Shown here piece after piece: positions 46,091-59,500 of a DNA stretch of 64,000 bases. Positions within the stretch are counted from its first letter, which is position 1. Every line of letters begins with the position of its first letter. Source of the DNA: Bemisia tabaci (lineage: Eukaryota; Arthropoda; Insecta; Hemiptera; Aleyrodidae); NCBI RefSeq assembly GCF_918797505.1, contig NC_092794.1, forward strand, positions 868,001 through 932,000, read 5' to 3'. A program made the translations under genes and the position numbers. The notes under the pieces are model-generated. The model was not told the DNA's origin. It was given only the letters and a program-made list of their open reading frames with translations, and did no database searches.

Positions 46091-46985
46091 ACTCTACCTT
46101 TATAGACAGAGTATGGCGATTCGTATCTTTTTACTACAGGAAAACTGTTCCGCTTTTTGATTGGTCAACGAGTTTTTAGGCTTCATGATGCTCTTAGGGC
46201 CGTAAATAAACAAACAAGATGGCGGCTCACCGTAACATCGATGAGAAGCTAAATTTGACAAAAATTTCAATTATGCGGCAGTAACAATTTAAACGAGCAT
46301 ATCTACGAATAGCACACGAAAAACACATGAAAACATTGTTAAGGTGATTCGATGGACGCCATATTTTGTGTCAGAACGGCATGCGATATATCGCATCAAT
46401 TGGTTCCATATTTTGAGCTACTCGTCATTTTTCTCCTATTTTGAGATCGCACTTCTGTTGTCAGGAGTCTAAAGCACTCACTTACCAATTTTAACAAGGA
46501 AATTCAACGTAATAAAGGCGTGGTTTTTTCAGAGAGAAAACATCGCATTCGATACTGATATCGAAACTGCACTCGAATGCGATATTTTCTCTCTAAAAAA
46601 ACCACGCCTTTATTACGTTGAATTTCTTTGTTAAAATTGGTAAGTGAGTGCTTTAGACTCCTGACAACAAAATTGCGATCTCAAAATAGGAGAAAAATGA
46701 CGAGTAGCTGAAAATATGGAACCAATTGATGCGATATATCGCATGCCGTTCTGACACAAAATATGGCGTCCATCGAATCACCTTAAATTGCCTTTCACCT
46801 TCATCACAGGTAGAGTCTCTAATCACAGGAGGATGTAAGATGTGCATAACCTCAATCTTACTTGCTGATAACGGCCATCTTGTTTGTTTATTTACGGCCC
46901 TAAGAGCATCGTGTCAGCCTATTCGCTCGCGACCAATGAAAAACCGGAACAGAAATGGCCATACTCTGTCTATAAAGGTACTCTA
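46091..46985. mobile_element. MITE, TAGAGTACC family, copy 2, carrying an insertion
   Basis: Arms match copy 1 (6502-6933) closely on both sides of the element at 46343-46782. The right tip GGTACTCTA is intact and the left tip is damaged where it meets the preceding MITE. Confidence 0.85.
46343..46782. mobile_element. TTAA MITE, GGTGATTCG family, copy A (440 bp)
   Basis: GGTGATTCGATGGACGCCAT is mirrored at 46782, with TTAA at 46339-46342 and 46783-46786. The palindrome GCGATATATCGC occurs in each arm. The unfilled target is visible in the sister repeat near 6755-6765 (CATTGTTAAATTGC), which fixes both the boundaries and the duplication. Confidence 0.95.
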
Positions 46986-47476
46986 AACGAGCCCATCGGG
47001 TACATTCTTTAAACAATAATTTCACCCAGAAATATTAAACATAAGAATGATTGTGACTTCCTTGCAAATTCTCAGTAAAAATTAACGCAGAATACGATCT
47101 CTCATAATTCCGTTTGGAAATTGTATGAGCCGCGCGCCGGCCGCGGCATCGGGTACACTTCGGGTACATTTCAAATCGCGCGGTAAAAGCCCGTACCCTC
47201 TGCACGTCACACATCTTCAAGATGGCAGCCAAAATCGAGATGTGGACTCCGACGGACTCTCATCATAGAATAACTCTCATGTCCGGGCGTATGTGTAGTG
47301 TAATGTGTAATCATGTTTATTGTTTATTCTGTCCTGTGTCTGCCTGGTGATGTGCATGAGTGTATGTCCAACGAGTTACGTTTGCGTTCGTAGATATTCA
47401 ACGTATCTTCGCAGTATCATATCAATCCTCTGAATCCAAACATTTCTGCAACTGGGCGTTCTCAAGTTGCTTCAAA

Positions 47477-47542
47477 ATGGGCTTAACAGGATGTTATGCC
47501 ATCATGAAATTTTTGGTGTTCCTTATGAACCTCCTGTTTTGG
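47477..47542 (+). CDS. Tetraspanin coding exon 1
   Basis: The ATG at 47477 lies in context TTCAAAATGG. The 22-residue exon covers the cytoplasmic N-terminus and first half of TM1 and ends TTTTGG before GTAAGG. The 5' UTR probably extends left toward about 47250. Confidence 0.94.
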
Positions 47543-50500
47543 GTAAGGTCCTCTTCTATCTCTGATCTGTTTTACCAGTAGTTTTCCTGCTAAGTCCTTA
47601 TGAGAGCTACTACCCTGAACCCAGTACATGTTCATCAGTAAACTGGATCGCTTTCAGCAAAAAGGAACCAGCGCAACTACAGTGTAGTAATATTGTTACT
47701 TCTCTATAATTTGAAAAGAAAAACCCCGGAATAGCAAATTTGTTTTGCTTCCCATCAAAAAATTGTCCATATTAAAGGAGAATAATCGTGTAAATTTTAG
47801 CATCGTACTTGCACAGAGTATTTTCAAGAGGAAAGAGGAACACACACTGATTGTGGTGGACGCACAGGTCGTAAGACAGTAAGTATGTTGGAGTTTTTTT
47901 TGGGCCCTTGTGCGATAAAAATGAGATGTTTCAGCTCTATGCTGAATTCTTAAAGCTTGTTTGCAAAATTAAAAAGAAAAAAAAACTCCAACATACAGAA
48001 AAGAAGAAGTTATCGACACAATTTTGAAAACACTGCAATAGCGCTGGTGCCTCTTTGCTGAATACGATCCAAATGCATGTCAACAGAAAGGAAAGTTAGA
48101 GCAGACTTCAGGACCAGGGTGTCTACAGGTCTGGAAAATTGGGAATAGTCAGGAAATTTCATAAGGTCGGGGAAAAGTCAGGGAATTGTATGAAAAAGAT
48201 TGAACATTTTTTCTCAGGAGTCCGTTTTGTAGCAGTGAACGTACGTTTTGCAAAGCAGTCGCTGTAGCTTTCGCGGTACAGTGAGCCTAAAACTTGGGGT
48301 AACTGTGTGTGTTCCTGTTTCGTTAGCAAGTGAAGAAGAAATTGTCATCTTGCGTTTGCGCAGTAGAGGGAAGAAAGGAAAGCTGGTCGTTATTCTGTCA
48401 TATTGTACCTTCCTACGTCATCAATGTTTACATGATGTTGTTGTCCTAGTTGTTGTTGAGGCCTAGACCGGCATCTGATGTCCATCTTAGTTCTGTTCTT
48501 TGGCTTTGGTTTATGTTCCCCCATCAGGCCTGGATTCCCATATAGGGTAGAGGGGGCAGCTGCCCCCAGCAGCAAATTCCGAGTTCTAAGGAGGGGGGTC
48601 GGAACAGAGACCACAAAATTGCCACCAACAGCAGCATGAAATTCCAGTGTGAGAGCATGCATGATTCATTGGACAAAAGGGCGCCAATTATTGCAGCCAT
48701 TGCATAGCATAAGCCTCAGTTCTGGTGGCATAGATGACAAAGTAAAATCATGCAAAAATACGCTGCAAAAGTGTGAAAATTAAGTAAGGTCTTGATTTTT
48801 GAAAATTTTGTAGTTGTACAGGGCTCGTTTTGCTTCACTGGGCAGTTTAAATTTTAAAAATTTTTGGAGGAGGGCCCCTGCACCCACTGCACCGGCGAAA
48901 GTCCCCCCCCCCCCCCAACCGCAGTCACGTTTCACATACCTAAGTCGGGCACAACGGGAATATTTCCGTTGCTGATAGTGGTACATATACAGGGTGATCC
49001 AAAAGTCCCTTCCACCCCCTCTGACTTTTTACCTAATTGAGGTAAAGATTCGAAACTTGGGGGATATTCCTAGGTTAAAAGGAGCTACTTTTCGGTCCCC
49101 CTAAAATTTTCAGGAGGGCCCCCCTTGGGGAGCAACGGCCCCCAACTTTTAATTTTCAAATAGGAAGACCCCGTTTGTGATAGCTCGTTCGAAAGAGCAT
49201 AAAAAAAGAAAACTTTTCGCGCAAACCCGAAGTCAATATCTCAAACCGTTTCAAAATTGCGGCCGGTTAAAGTTCAAAATGGCCGAAAATTCACACCGGT
49301 CATTTGTCGATGGATTTGCCTAAAACTTGGAATTTGAGAATATTTAGGCATAAGATAAACAAATTTGAACTTAGATTTCCAAAAAAATCAATTTTTGGTA
49401 ATTTTGAACTTTAACCGGCGGCCGTTTTGGATGTTTTGGTTTTTTTGAAAATCTAACGTCAAATTCGTTTTTCTCATGTCAAAATACGCCTACATACCGA
49501 TTTTAATCCATCGACAAATAACCGGTGTGAATTTTCGGCCATTTTGAACTTTAACCGGCCGCCATTTTGAAACGGTTTGGGGTATTGACTTCGGGTTTGC
49601 GCGAAAAGTTTTCTTTATTTATGCTCTTTCGAACGAGCTACCACAAACGGAGTCTTCCCGTTTGAAAATTAAAAGTTGGGGGCCGTTGCCCCCCAAGGGG
49701 GGCCCTCCTGAAAATTTTAGGGGGGCCAAAAAGTAGCTCCCTTTGACCTAGGAATATCCCCCAAGTTTCAAATCTTTACCTCAATTAGGTAAAAAGTTAG
49801 AGGAGGTGGAAGGGACTTTTGGATCACCCTGTATAAATACGGGCCATTTTACCATGAGCCAAATTTCCCCCATCACATTGCTCAAGTAACTTTATCTGTC
49901 CTGCTGTGTAAGTAGTAATTTGTGTCAGTGGGTGCACCCACCCACATCATTGACAAAATTGAAGGTGCCAAAAATTACCGGATGCCGGATCATAAATATT
50001 TAAACAAATTGTCACCTGGTCCTTAGTTGGTTAAACTTAACCAGAGGACCAAATAAAAGTGCCTCTCATTGGTTGGTGGAGAACTTGGTAGTCAGTTGTA
50101 AGTTCCGCCCACCTGTTAAGCTTATGGTTCAGCTCTTATTTTTTGGTTTGTAAAGATCAGGGCTGCCCACAAAATCGAATTGATTGTGAGCCTCAATCCG
50201 GTTCAGGGGTTAACCATCTCAGTTTTTTTTTTTACCATGTTTCAAATAGCCAATCGGCTAATCCCACGCTTAATACCCAAGCACCAGGAAATCATCGTCA
50301 GAGACCATCCAAATCAGGTCACCTGGCCAAGAAGGAAACCCAGGACCTCGTGGGCGGAGGGCCAGCACTACAACCATTACACCACAGGAGGCAAATAACT
50401 CACTGAGTGAGTTAAACTCATTATTCTGAGTGTTCAGAATAGTCATCAGATCATAAGTTTCAATGAGGAATTGCAATTTCAGATGACTGAATGATCAAGT

Positions 50501-53500
50501 AATACAGGACAAAAAGAGGTTCACTTCTTCTTATCATTTACAGTGAAATTAATGTAAAAAAATTGTTCAAGTCAGAGAATTTTGATCATTTTGGTTAGGG
50601 AAAACCTGGAAAAGCCAGGGAATTTTTTTCTCCAAGTCTGTTGACACCCAGATGACAACGATGTGGTCTCAGCTGTGAAATGAGTCAGTCAGGACCGTTT
50701 ACAGTTGCATCATGTTGATGAAATACATTTTGGGCAGTGTGGCTACTCTCACCTGTATAATAGCTGCATTGTTCTAGCAGCACTGGGCAACATTGAGTTT
50801 GTCACCGTCGAGCAAAGAAAAATGTTTGCATTGGCTCTTCAGAACTTTAGGAGTTTCTGCTTCTCTTGACTGGTCTCTTTATTTTATGGCAAGAGTCTGA
50901 AATTTGTTGTCCCCAGCGGATCAATACGGAAACTGCAGGAATGTGCATGTTCATACTGTGCATACTACTAAGCCAGGGTCTGCTGTGGCATATACACCTT
51001 TAATTTTTGGCAATGCTCTAAATCGGCCTATCGTGGGTGCAGATCCACCCTGGAAAAAGTACTTAATATTATTGCACCTCCATCACCTAGGAGGTCCCCT
51101 CACCAAGGGCTTATGCTACACCTTGACCTCATTCTGTCAAACACTTCCGAGCTATTTATGTCTCTGATGAATGCTCTGCCGATTCTGATATCATGAGACT
51201 TGTTTTGATCGTTGGATATTGTTATTGCAAAGGAAGAAGAATTTTTTGAAATATTGTAAAATAATACTTATATATTTAGAAAGTTATAGAAACCTATGAT
51301 GATGTTTTTTTTTGTTTTTCAAAGCATGAAGCAGGTAAGAAAAGTTAGTGCACATTTAAAGGTTTCTTGTTACTGTCAAAGTTAGATTTTTGAATATTAT
51401 TGCATTAGAATAGAGTACCTGTATAGGGAGAGTACAGACAGATCTGAAACTCCGAAAATCCATCAGGCCTTCACCGATGCCTCCGCGAATAAAGTTAGGG
51501 CCCAAAAGGGCAGCCAACCTATGAATCTCAATTATCCAGAGGGATTTACTGATACTATTGTGACGAATCGTCCTTTATTAAGAACGTGTTTGACTCAGTT
51601 TTTGCATGAATTTACTCAATTTCGCGGAAGAACGCTCATTTCTGTACATTCTTGGCCATCTTGGTTAGAATTGGAATCTGCAGACTGGCAGTGAAATTTT
51701 GTGCGTTAGAAGTTGGTTAGAAGGGTGGCTGCACCTTTGGGCCCTAAGCCCTCCATGAACCGATCTGTCGGTACTCTCCCTATACAGGTACTCTACATTA
51801 GAAGAAAGAAAAGAGAATGATGTGTGCCACCTTACATTGGGAAACTGTCCTTTAAGGTTTGATAAAAATATTCATGAGTTTAGTTGTATTCTATCTGTTT
51901 GTATTAATAGAAAATTTAGGATTTAGTGTTTTTTTATTTTAAAAAAAATACAAGTTTTGATAAATTGGAACAAATAATTTTATTATTTAGATAAATAATT
52001 TCTGACAACGTTTTTTTCCAACAACACAACCAATTCAGAAGTTTCGTTTAAGGTGATTCGTCAAGCTCAAAAGAAGTGGTCGAACTGGCATGCGATATAT
52101 CGCATCTTTTAGGTCAAAAATCTCGGCAGATTTTGAATTTTCAGTAAAGAAAAGGACGATAGCCCCTGCGCATGAGCCTAAAGAATCATTCTATACCTTA
52201 AAATCGGCAAAATTCAGAGAAATGAAAGCAGGTTAGTGTTTGGAAAAAAACCTCGCATTCGATTCAGCTATCGATTTCGGTATCGAATGCCAGGTTTTTT
52301 TCCAAACACTATCCTGTTTTCATTTCTCTGAATTTTGCCGATTTTTGGGTTTAGAATGATTCTTCAGGCTCATGCGCAGGGGCTATCGTCCTTTTTTTTG
52401 CTGAAAATTCAAAATCTGCCGAGATTTTTGACCTAAAAGATGCGATATATCGCATGCCAGTTCGACCACGTCACTTGAGCTTGACGAATCACCTTAAGGG
52501 TTAACGTTTCTTTTCATGTAATTTTGCTTTAAAAAAAAAAACAAAAAAAAAGCATAAAGCTGACAAAATAAAAAAAGAAATTTTAACACTATAATTATGA
52601 GATCGGATTCATAAGCGCATAAAAAGGAATACAAAATTTAATGAAAAATGACTCTTAAAGTAAAGTTCAATATTAGTAAGGAGTGAAGCAATGATTTAAT
52701 AACTGAGTAACATGTTGTACTTTTCAACCCTGTTATTAATACGAATAAATAACCGTATGTATCGTCAGAATTTGGAAGTATTGGACAAAACTATTTTTAA
52801 GACATTTGTTACTATGAAATTTTTACAGTTTTTAATATGAAATTTATTTTGTTGAGTCTGCAAATAAGATAAAATTCATTATAAATCTAAACAATTTTTT
52901 GCACAATTTTCAATGATTTACGCTATTTTGTAAATATCATGAATACAAAGCATGCCGCAAAAAAACCAAGACAATTGTTGAACTTGCTATTAGCAAGTGG
53001 TGATAATTTTTTAAAAGAATAATATTGAAGGAAACATATTCATATTACCCATCTGGGTTGAGACAGTAAAATAAAGAGTAATAATAAAGTATAATAAAGT
53101 AAATAAAGAGGGTTTCTCACTGAAATGAATGGCAGTTATTTTTTACTCCTGCTGTAATGGAAATTATAGGTTGACTAAATCCTGTAATTTTGAAATTAAT
53201 AAGAACAATTTTACAGATATCTAATAGTCTGATAAAATTGTGCCACTCAAAAAGAGAAACTTATTTTCATTAATTTTTCGAATCAAGTTAATTTCAACTC
53301 TTTAGTCCAATACAAAAGGGATGAGTTTGTACAAAGTCTAACCAGTCACAGTGAGAGAACCACAGCCAACGCTGCGTCAACATCCAGAATGTTGATTAAA
53401 GTCCGTAAAAGCTATTGCTCTTTGGTTTCATAAAAATATGAGAGACTAATACGATAAAAAATGGTTGCCGTGAAACTGGAAAAATTGGCTGTCATCAGTT

Positions 53501-56500
53501 TCATAACCAGAAATGCATATAGATGGAAATTGAAAAAAAAAATGTATATATCAAAATTTGATCTATGAATGGCAACTATCAAATGTAGATGACTAACAGT
53601 TGTTCTAAGTCTCTAAATAAGAAGATATGTGCTGTTCTTAAGAAGGAGCAGCACCAGCTGTACTAGCTTTCTGATGAAGAAATGGAAGTACGCCAGATTA
53701 AAGGTAGACATTCTAGTATGGCTAAATGATTGGATTTCGATCTCTGTTTAACTGCTTTTTAAAACATAAGAGCTTACAATATTATCAGAATTTACATAAA
53801 AACCATAAGAAAAATAAATTCATTATTTCCTGTTATATAGTCAGGTTTTTTTTTTTGGTCGACAACAGTTTCGATAGAGACAAAGGTCTCCACTCTCAAC
53901 CGTTATATCCAGTTCTTCTTGGTGTGAAAAATTCATCTCTCCTTTCATTACAATTTGTAGTTTCTTGTCTTCTTTGTTATGCTCGATATGGAAATTATCT
54001 ATTTCACAAGTAATACCATTCTGCAAATAAATAATGTAGATGAATTATTTTCCATGTTTCTAGATGAACTTTGTAATAAAAGAATTTTTTGAATCCATTA
54101 CAAATGAAATTATGTAAGTGAATCTTTGGCTAGTTTTATCATTATTAGTCACGTTTAATCGTAAATAGCATAATTTCATTCCGTGGTTTTACCTTCATTC
54201 AAATTACCGTGGATGATTTAAGTCATATTTAGATGTCGCAGAATTTTTCCGATAAATCAATTCTGAAAATCCTTTGTAGGTACTCTAGTAATATCGTAAT
54301 TGTAATCGTTCATGAAGAAAAACATGCTTTGCGAATAATACAGCATTGATGAAAGGTATGTAAGCATGTAAAAAGAAAAAAAATCTGATATCTCAAAACG
54401 GGAAATCATATCTCATCTATGCCTTGATCAAGGTCGGCATTCTATAGTGTATCGTTTGTAGCGCTGATCCTATGATCAGGAGGTCCGATTCCCAGACAGA
54501 TACCCTGAGTACCTTACCTGAGCATTACTTGCGGCTGATTGGTAACTAGGATCTTAGGGGGGAATGGAACTTTAACCTAATGCGGGAATTATTTCCTTGG
54601 GGATTTCCGTGGCAAACAAGGAAGAAAAAAAGAAAGGCAACCAAAATTTTCTTTTACGAAACTATTGAGCCGCTTTTTTGCTGCTCTTCCAAATTGATCC
54701 CAAAAATTATACAAATATAGGCAAAGAGAGTTGCTTGCTAAGTGGCAAATACCCCTCTCAAGTATTAGCGATGTCATACATAGTGATTCAGAGAATACTA
54801 TGATTCAAACATGGTATTCTCCTTCAAGACTCAACGGAAAAAGTAGTGAATTAGGATTCAACAGTTCTGTAATGTAAAAAATAATCGGCTTTACTTATCA
54901 GTTAAAACTAAAAAATCTTGACATGGCTCGTCAGTAGATATGCGGCTGAACAAGTTACGTTTATTCTTAAACTAGCCGTGATAGCGAGCTGTCACGCCTG
55001 GCCCAGGAGAGCCCCTGGATCCCATTGAAGGTGTAATTTGTCACCATATGTTCAATATATAAGTTATTTTGAAATCACGAACGGGCTTATGGAATTAATT
55101 TATTTAGATTATAAATACTTAAATCGCAAATGGGTCAGTTGCGCTGGTCACAAAATCGTGTTTTGATGCTTGATCATTGTTGTAGATTAACGGAAAATAA
55201 TAAGATCTGTTGTTGAAGTTTCGCGTTGTGCCCTCATAATCACTGATCAAAAGAAAGAGGAAGAAACCAAGGGTGTCACTACCACAGTAAATGACATCCA
55301 ACAGCCCGTTTTTTCGAAGCGTGGTATCTCAGTTAATATTGAACGTAAGAAGTTGCTGGTTGGATAGATCTTATTATGTTTAACTAATCTACAAGAATCA
55401 AACACCGAAACACGATTCTGTGACCAGCGTAACTGACCCATATCTATTGGTTGAAAGAGTCCCATCGCAAGACCATGTAGAGGGAAAAGCGTGAAGTAAA
55501 ATGGTGAATCGTGGCACTAAATTAGTAATGATTATGAATTTCGGAACTAAACACTCTTAGGAAAGCTCCCTCTGTTTACACAAATTACCATTTCAGAAAG
55601 GAAACTATATGTATTCTTAAGGAATGGAAGCCATTGCAAAGGTGTACCCTCTGATCTAGAAATACAGTTTGACAATGGTGCTCAGTGTAGTATTTTACTT
55701 ATCAGATGGGCCTCAGCCTTTGATACTCATGAAGATTTCATCGAGTTCAGACAGGGAAGTCAAATCTGGAGGGTATCGTTCCGATCCATCTTCTCCGAAG
55801 CATCAAACAGAGACAAAGCTGCATGCTTTGACTTGTTAATTCATGATAAAAACTAATGATTCCTATTTATTATATTATTTTTTTTTTTGTCCAGGTTCTA
55901 GGCTTACTTCTCATCGGGCTTGCGGTTTGGATGCTAACTGATCCGATATTCAATGTGGGTATGACTCAAGACTCGAGTGATTACTACACAGGTATCAGCC
56001 TGTTATTAGTAGTTGGAACACTTCTATTTCTCACTGGATTCCTTGGTTGTTGCGGGGCCCACAAGGAAAATCAGTGTATGCTTGTCATGGTATGTTTTCC
56101 TGTCCTAACTTCAACTCCAACTAAACATCCTAATTCAACAGAAATTTGGAATTTTAACTGCTGTTGATCCTCTAAGGTCTATGTCAGTATTTATGGGTTC
56201 GCTAAAAAGTCAGTCAATTTTACTCAACCATGAAAAGACATTCCAGCCATCGAACCCTCAATTCTTCTGTTTCATCAAAACTATTAAACAGCTATCGAAT
56301 GGCTCCAATTGCATGCATGCTTTGTATCGGCGGAGTGTAAACTTTGCACTACCAAAGCAATTTGATGCCATAAGCATTGAAGAAATCGGAAAAAGTCAGT
56401 AACTTTTCTCACCAAAATTCTTCAAAAGTCAGGGTATTCTGAAACGTTCTGCCTGACGAACTGCTCGTCAACAGATTACAAACTGATTCGAAGGTTTGTG

Positions 56501-59500
56501 CTTCTTAGGGATAAGTTCCTCCAATATTTTTAAACAATATTGGTGGAGAGTTATGAGTAGGTTTTCTTATCTAATGCTGATGTATACCTGATTTGGAGTG
56601 CAGTATTGACACAAGCTGTCTATTCTAGATCTTGAATTGATGCAATTTTATTTCTCATAACTATCTTGTGATCTTATTCACTGAAATACTGCAAGTGATG
56701 AACTTTCAAACGTAAACCGTCAATTTTGTACTCTGTATTCCAAGAAAGCACTTATTAATTTTGAGTAGTTAGCCCAGCATAGAAGTAGTTTTACCCTATA
56801 AAAACTCTTTTAGTCACATTTTAAAGCCAGCAAAAACATGAGAAAAAAAATTGTGCTACTTCACTGCAGGAAGAAATTTTAAAAAGTTTTGAAATAACTG
56901 CTGCATCCGGATTCTGTGAAATGTTCCAATCACACACTTCATAAAAAATCTGATAAGAGACCTATCATAACCTTGTCTTTTCATTTGCATTTATGAATAA
57001 CTGCATTTTGAATTGTACAGTATAAAAAGATTATATATAAAGTTGAAAGATGACTGATGTATGCCGCATAGGAATATTTTCCTGAATTTAGAGTTTTCAA
57101 AACAAACTGGAGCCACCAAATTAATGGATAAAAATACTTCGAAGTACTTATAGTTCTCTGAAGAAAGGCAACTAATTTCTCTAATTTGCCTAAGGAAGAT
57201 GGAAAGAAATCTCATTTTCCATGGATGAATAAAGTTTTGAAGGTTCATGGTACATACATATGGAATAATGTGACTAAAATCTTTCCAGGTGTGACTTATT
57301 CTAGCAAGATCCTCAAAATAAGTAAAGACTTTATAGTCTAAGAGCTAGCTGCACTTTTGGCGCCACTACTCCGGCACGCTTGAAAGTTTGCAGAGACATA
57401 GTTCTGACCTCCCTAGCAACGGATTGGGCAATATCAGACCTCAAAAATGGTGCATCTGGCCGCTGCGGCCCCCCCCCCCCCCACCCGAAAAAACGGAAAA
57501 GAGGGTGCAATGAAATCGCACGGAAAAGCCACTTTTCGGCTCCCGAAAAATTCTTTGACGTTGTTCACTAACCTTTATATTGTACGCACATATAGTTTGG
57601 GTACATGTTAACTTAGTTCTATTCTGGTAGACGAATTCGAGTTTATGCGGTTGATCGGCACACCCTGAAAATTGCCCTTCCGTGCGATGAAATCGAAGAA
57701 AAAAGCCACTCTTTGGCTCCCGGAAAGTGCTTTGACGTTGTTCACTAACCTTTAACAGTAACCTTTAATAGTTTGGGTACATGTTAACTTAATTTTAGCC
57801 CGGCAGACGAATTCTAGTCCATGTGGCTGATCCGCAGACCCCGAAAATGGCTCTTTCTTGTGATGAAAACGAACAAAAAAGTTCTCTTTTGGCTCCTGAA
57901 AAATGCATTGACGTTGCTTCCTAGCCTTTATATCGCACACACGTATAGTTTGGATACATGTGAACTTAGTTTTAGCCCGGCAGACGAATTTAAGTTCATC
58001 GGCAGACCTCGAAATTGGCTCTGCAAGCAGTAAAAATTTAAGATTACTGTGCGACCTCTCCATGGTGCATGGACTTCACGCACTCACCCCCTCAAAAACA
58101 GGTGCATCGGATCCACAGGTAGTGGAGCCCACGCATCAAATTAGAGAGAGACAGAAAAAATGTGGTGAGTTGGGCCTAGCGCGCAGGGTAAACGAATACG
58201 CCTTTCATTACGTTGCCGCAAAACATTCAACTTCGGAACCTTTCCGGCAACTGCAGAATAATGTGCATCGCAAAGGAAGCAAAAAAGGAGAATGATAACA
58301 GTGAAGCCTCATTTTTGTAGGATGGAAAGTTAATCAATGGCCGCATTTCATAGTCATACAGGGTGGCCCAGACCTACCGTGCCAGGCCTTTTTTTCGGTT
58401 AATTTGGGTCGCACGAAGTCCAGGATCGCGGGGATGAATAGGGAAACGACCCCAAGAAATCCGAATTTCATGGTCCCTGAGCCCCCCTGGCGTCCCTTGG
58501 GGGGTGAAAGGGGGGTCCGCACTTCAAAAGTCAGGGTTAATGTCAAAATTTTGAAATTATTTCATCGGAATCAGAACGTACGGAAATTTTTAACTTGAAT
58601 CGACACCAAGAAATCCAAAATCGGCCCATCCAGGTCCAAAATACCGACCCCTAAAGGTGGGGGACAGAGCTACCTTTAAGAAAAATCAAGTTCGTTAAAT
58701 TGACGTGGAGACTCGGAAAAAATGTGTATTCATGGGTAATCGACCCCAAGGAATCCAAATTTGAGGGTCCCATTGTCCTCAGACACTTTTCTGATGGGGC
58801 ACAGGGGGTCTCTGAACTTTTAAATTTAACCGGTGTGGAGGTTACCCCTGTGCCCCATCAGAAAAGTGTCTGAGGACAATGGGACCCTCAAATTTGGATT
58901 CCTTGGGGTCGATTACCCATTAATACACATTTTTTCCGAGTCTCCACGTCAACTTCACGAACTTGATTTTTTTTGAAAGGGGGCTCTGTCCCCCACCTTT
59001 AGGGGTCGGTATTTTGGACCTGGATGGGCCAATTTTGGATTTCTGGGTGCCGATTCAGGTTAAAAATTTCCGTCCGTTCTGATTCCGATGAAATAATTTC
59101 AAAATTTTGACATTAACCTTGACTTTTGAAGTACGGACCCCCCTTTTACCCCCCAAGGGACGCCAGGGGGGCTCTGGGACCATGAAATTCGGATTCCTTG
59201 GGGTCGTTTCCCCATTTATCCCCGCAATCCTGGACTTCGTGCGACCCAAATTAACCGAAAAAAAGGCCTGGTACGGTAGGTCTGGGCCACCCTGTATAAT
59301 CGCGCATTTCAGCAATTTTACGCATTACAGTCGATATTAGGTTGGTCTATAATTTTGAGTTTTCGGAAATTTAAAGTGCGGAACCCTCAATTGGTTCTGT
59401 TTAAAGAGAAAATATCGCGAAAAAATACAATTGGGGAAAACAAATTTTTTAACGCACCCCTAGGAGCCTGAAGTTGCGAGAGTTACGCGCAGCTACGCGT

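Larger units (their letters stand above)
48115..50651. mobile_element. Element with CAGGGTGTC-type ends, 2.5 kb, with nested insertions
   Basis: The left CAGGGTGTCTACAGGTCTGG is mirrored by CTTGGAG...CTGTTGACACCCAG at the right, both followed inward by GTCAGGGAATT-type sequence. It contains the foldback at 48990-49831 and a tRNA-like SINE head. No coding frame is recognised. Boundaries are moderately certain. Confidence 0.6.

Noticed and set aside
48248..48662. Coding exon between the ends of the 2.5-kb CAGGGTGTC element
   Set aside because: Open frames on both strands lack any family motif and carry Leu/Val-rich chance composition.
53726..54026. Exon of a further gene in tetraspanin intron 1
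   Set aside because: Both-strand ORFs in AT-rich DNA without splice pairing or recognisable sequence.
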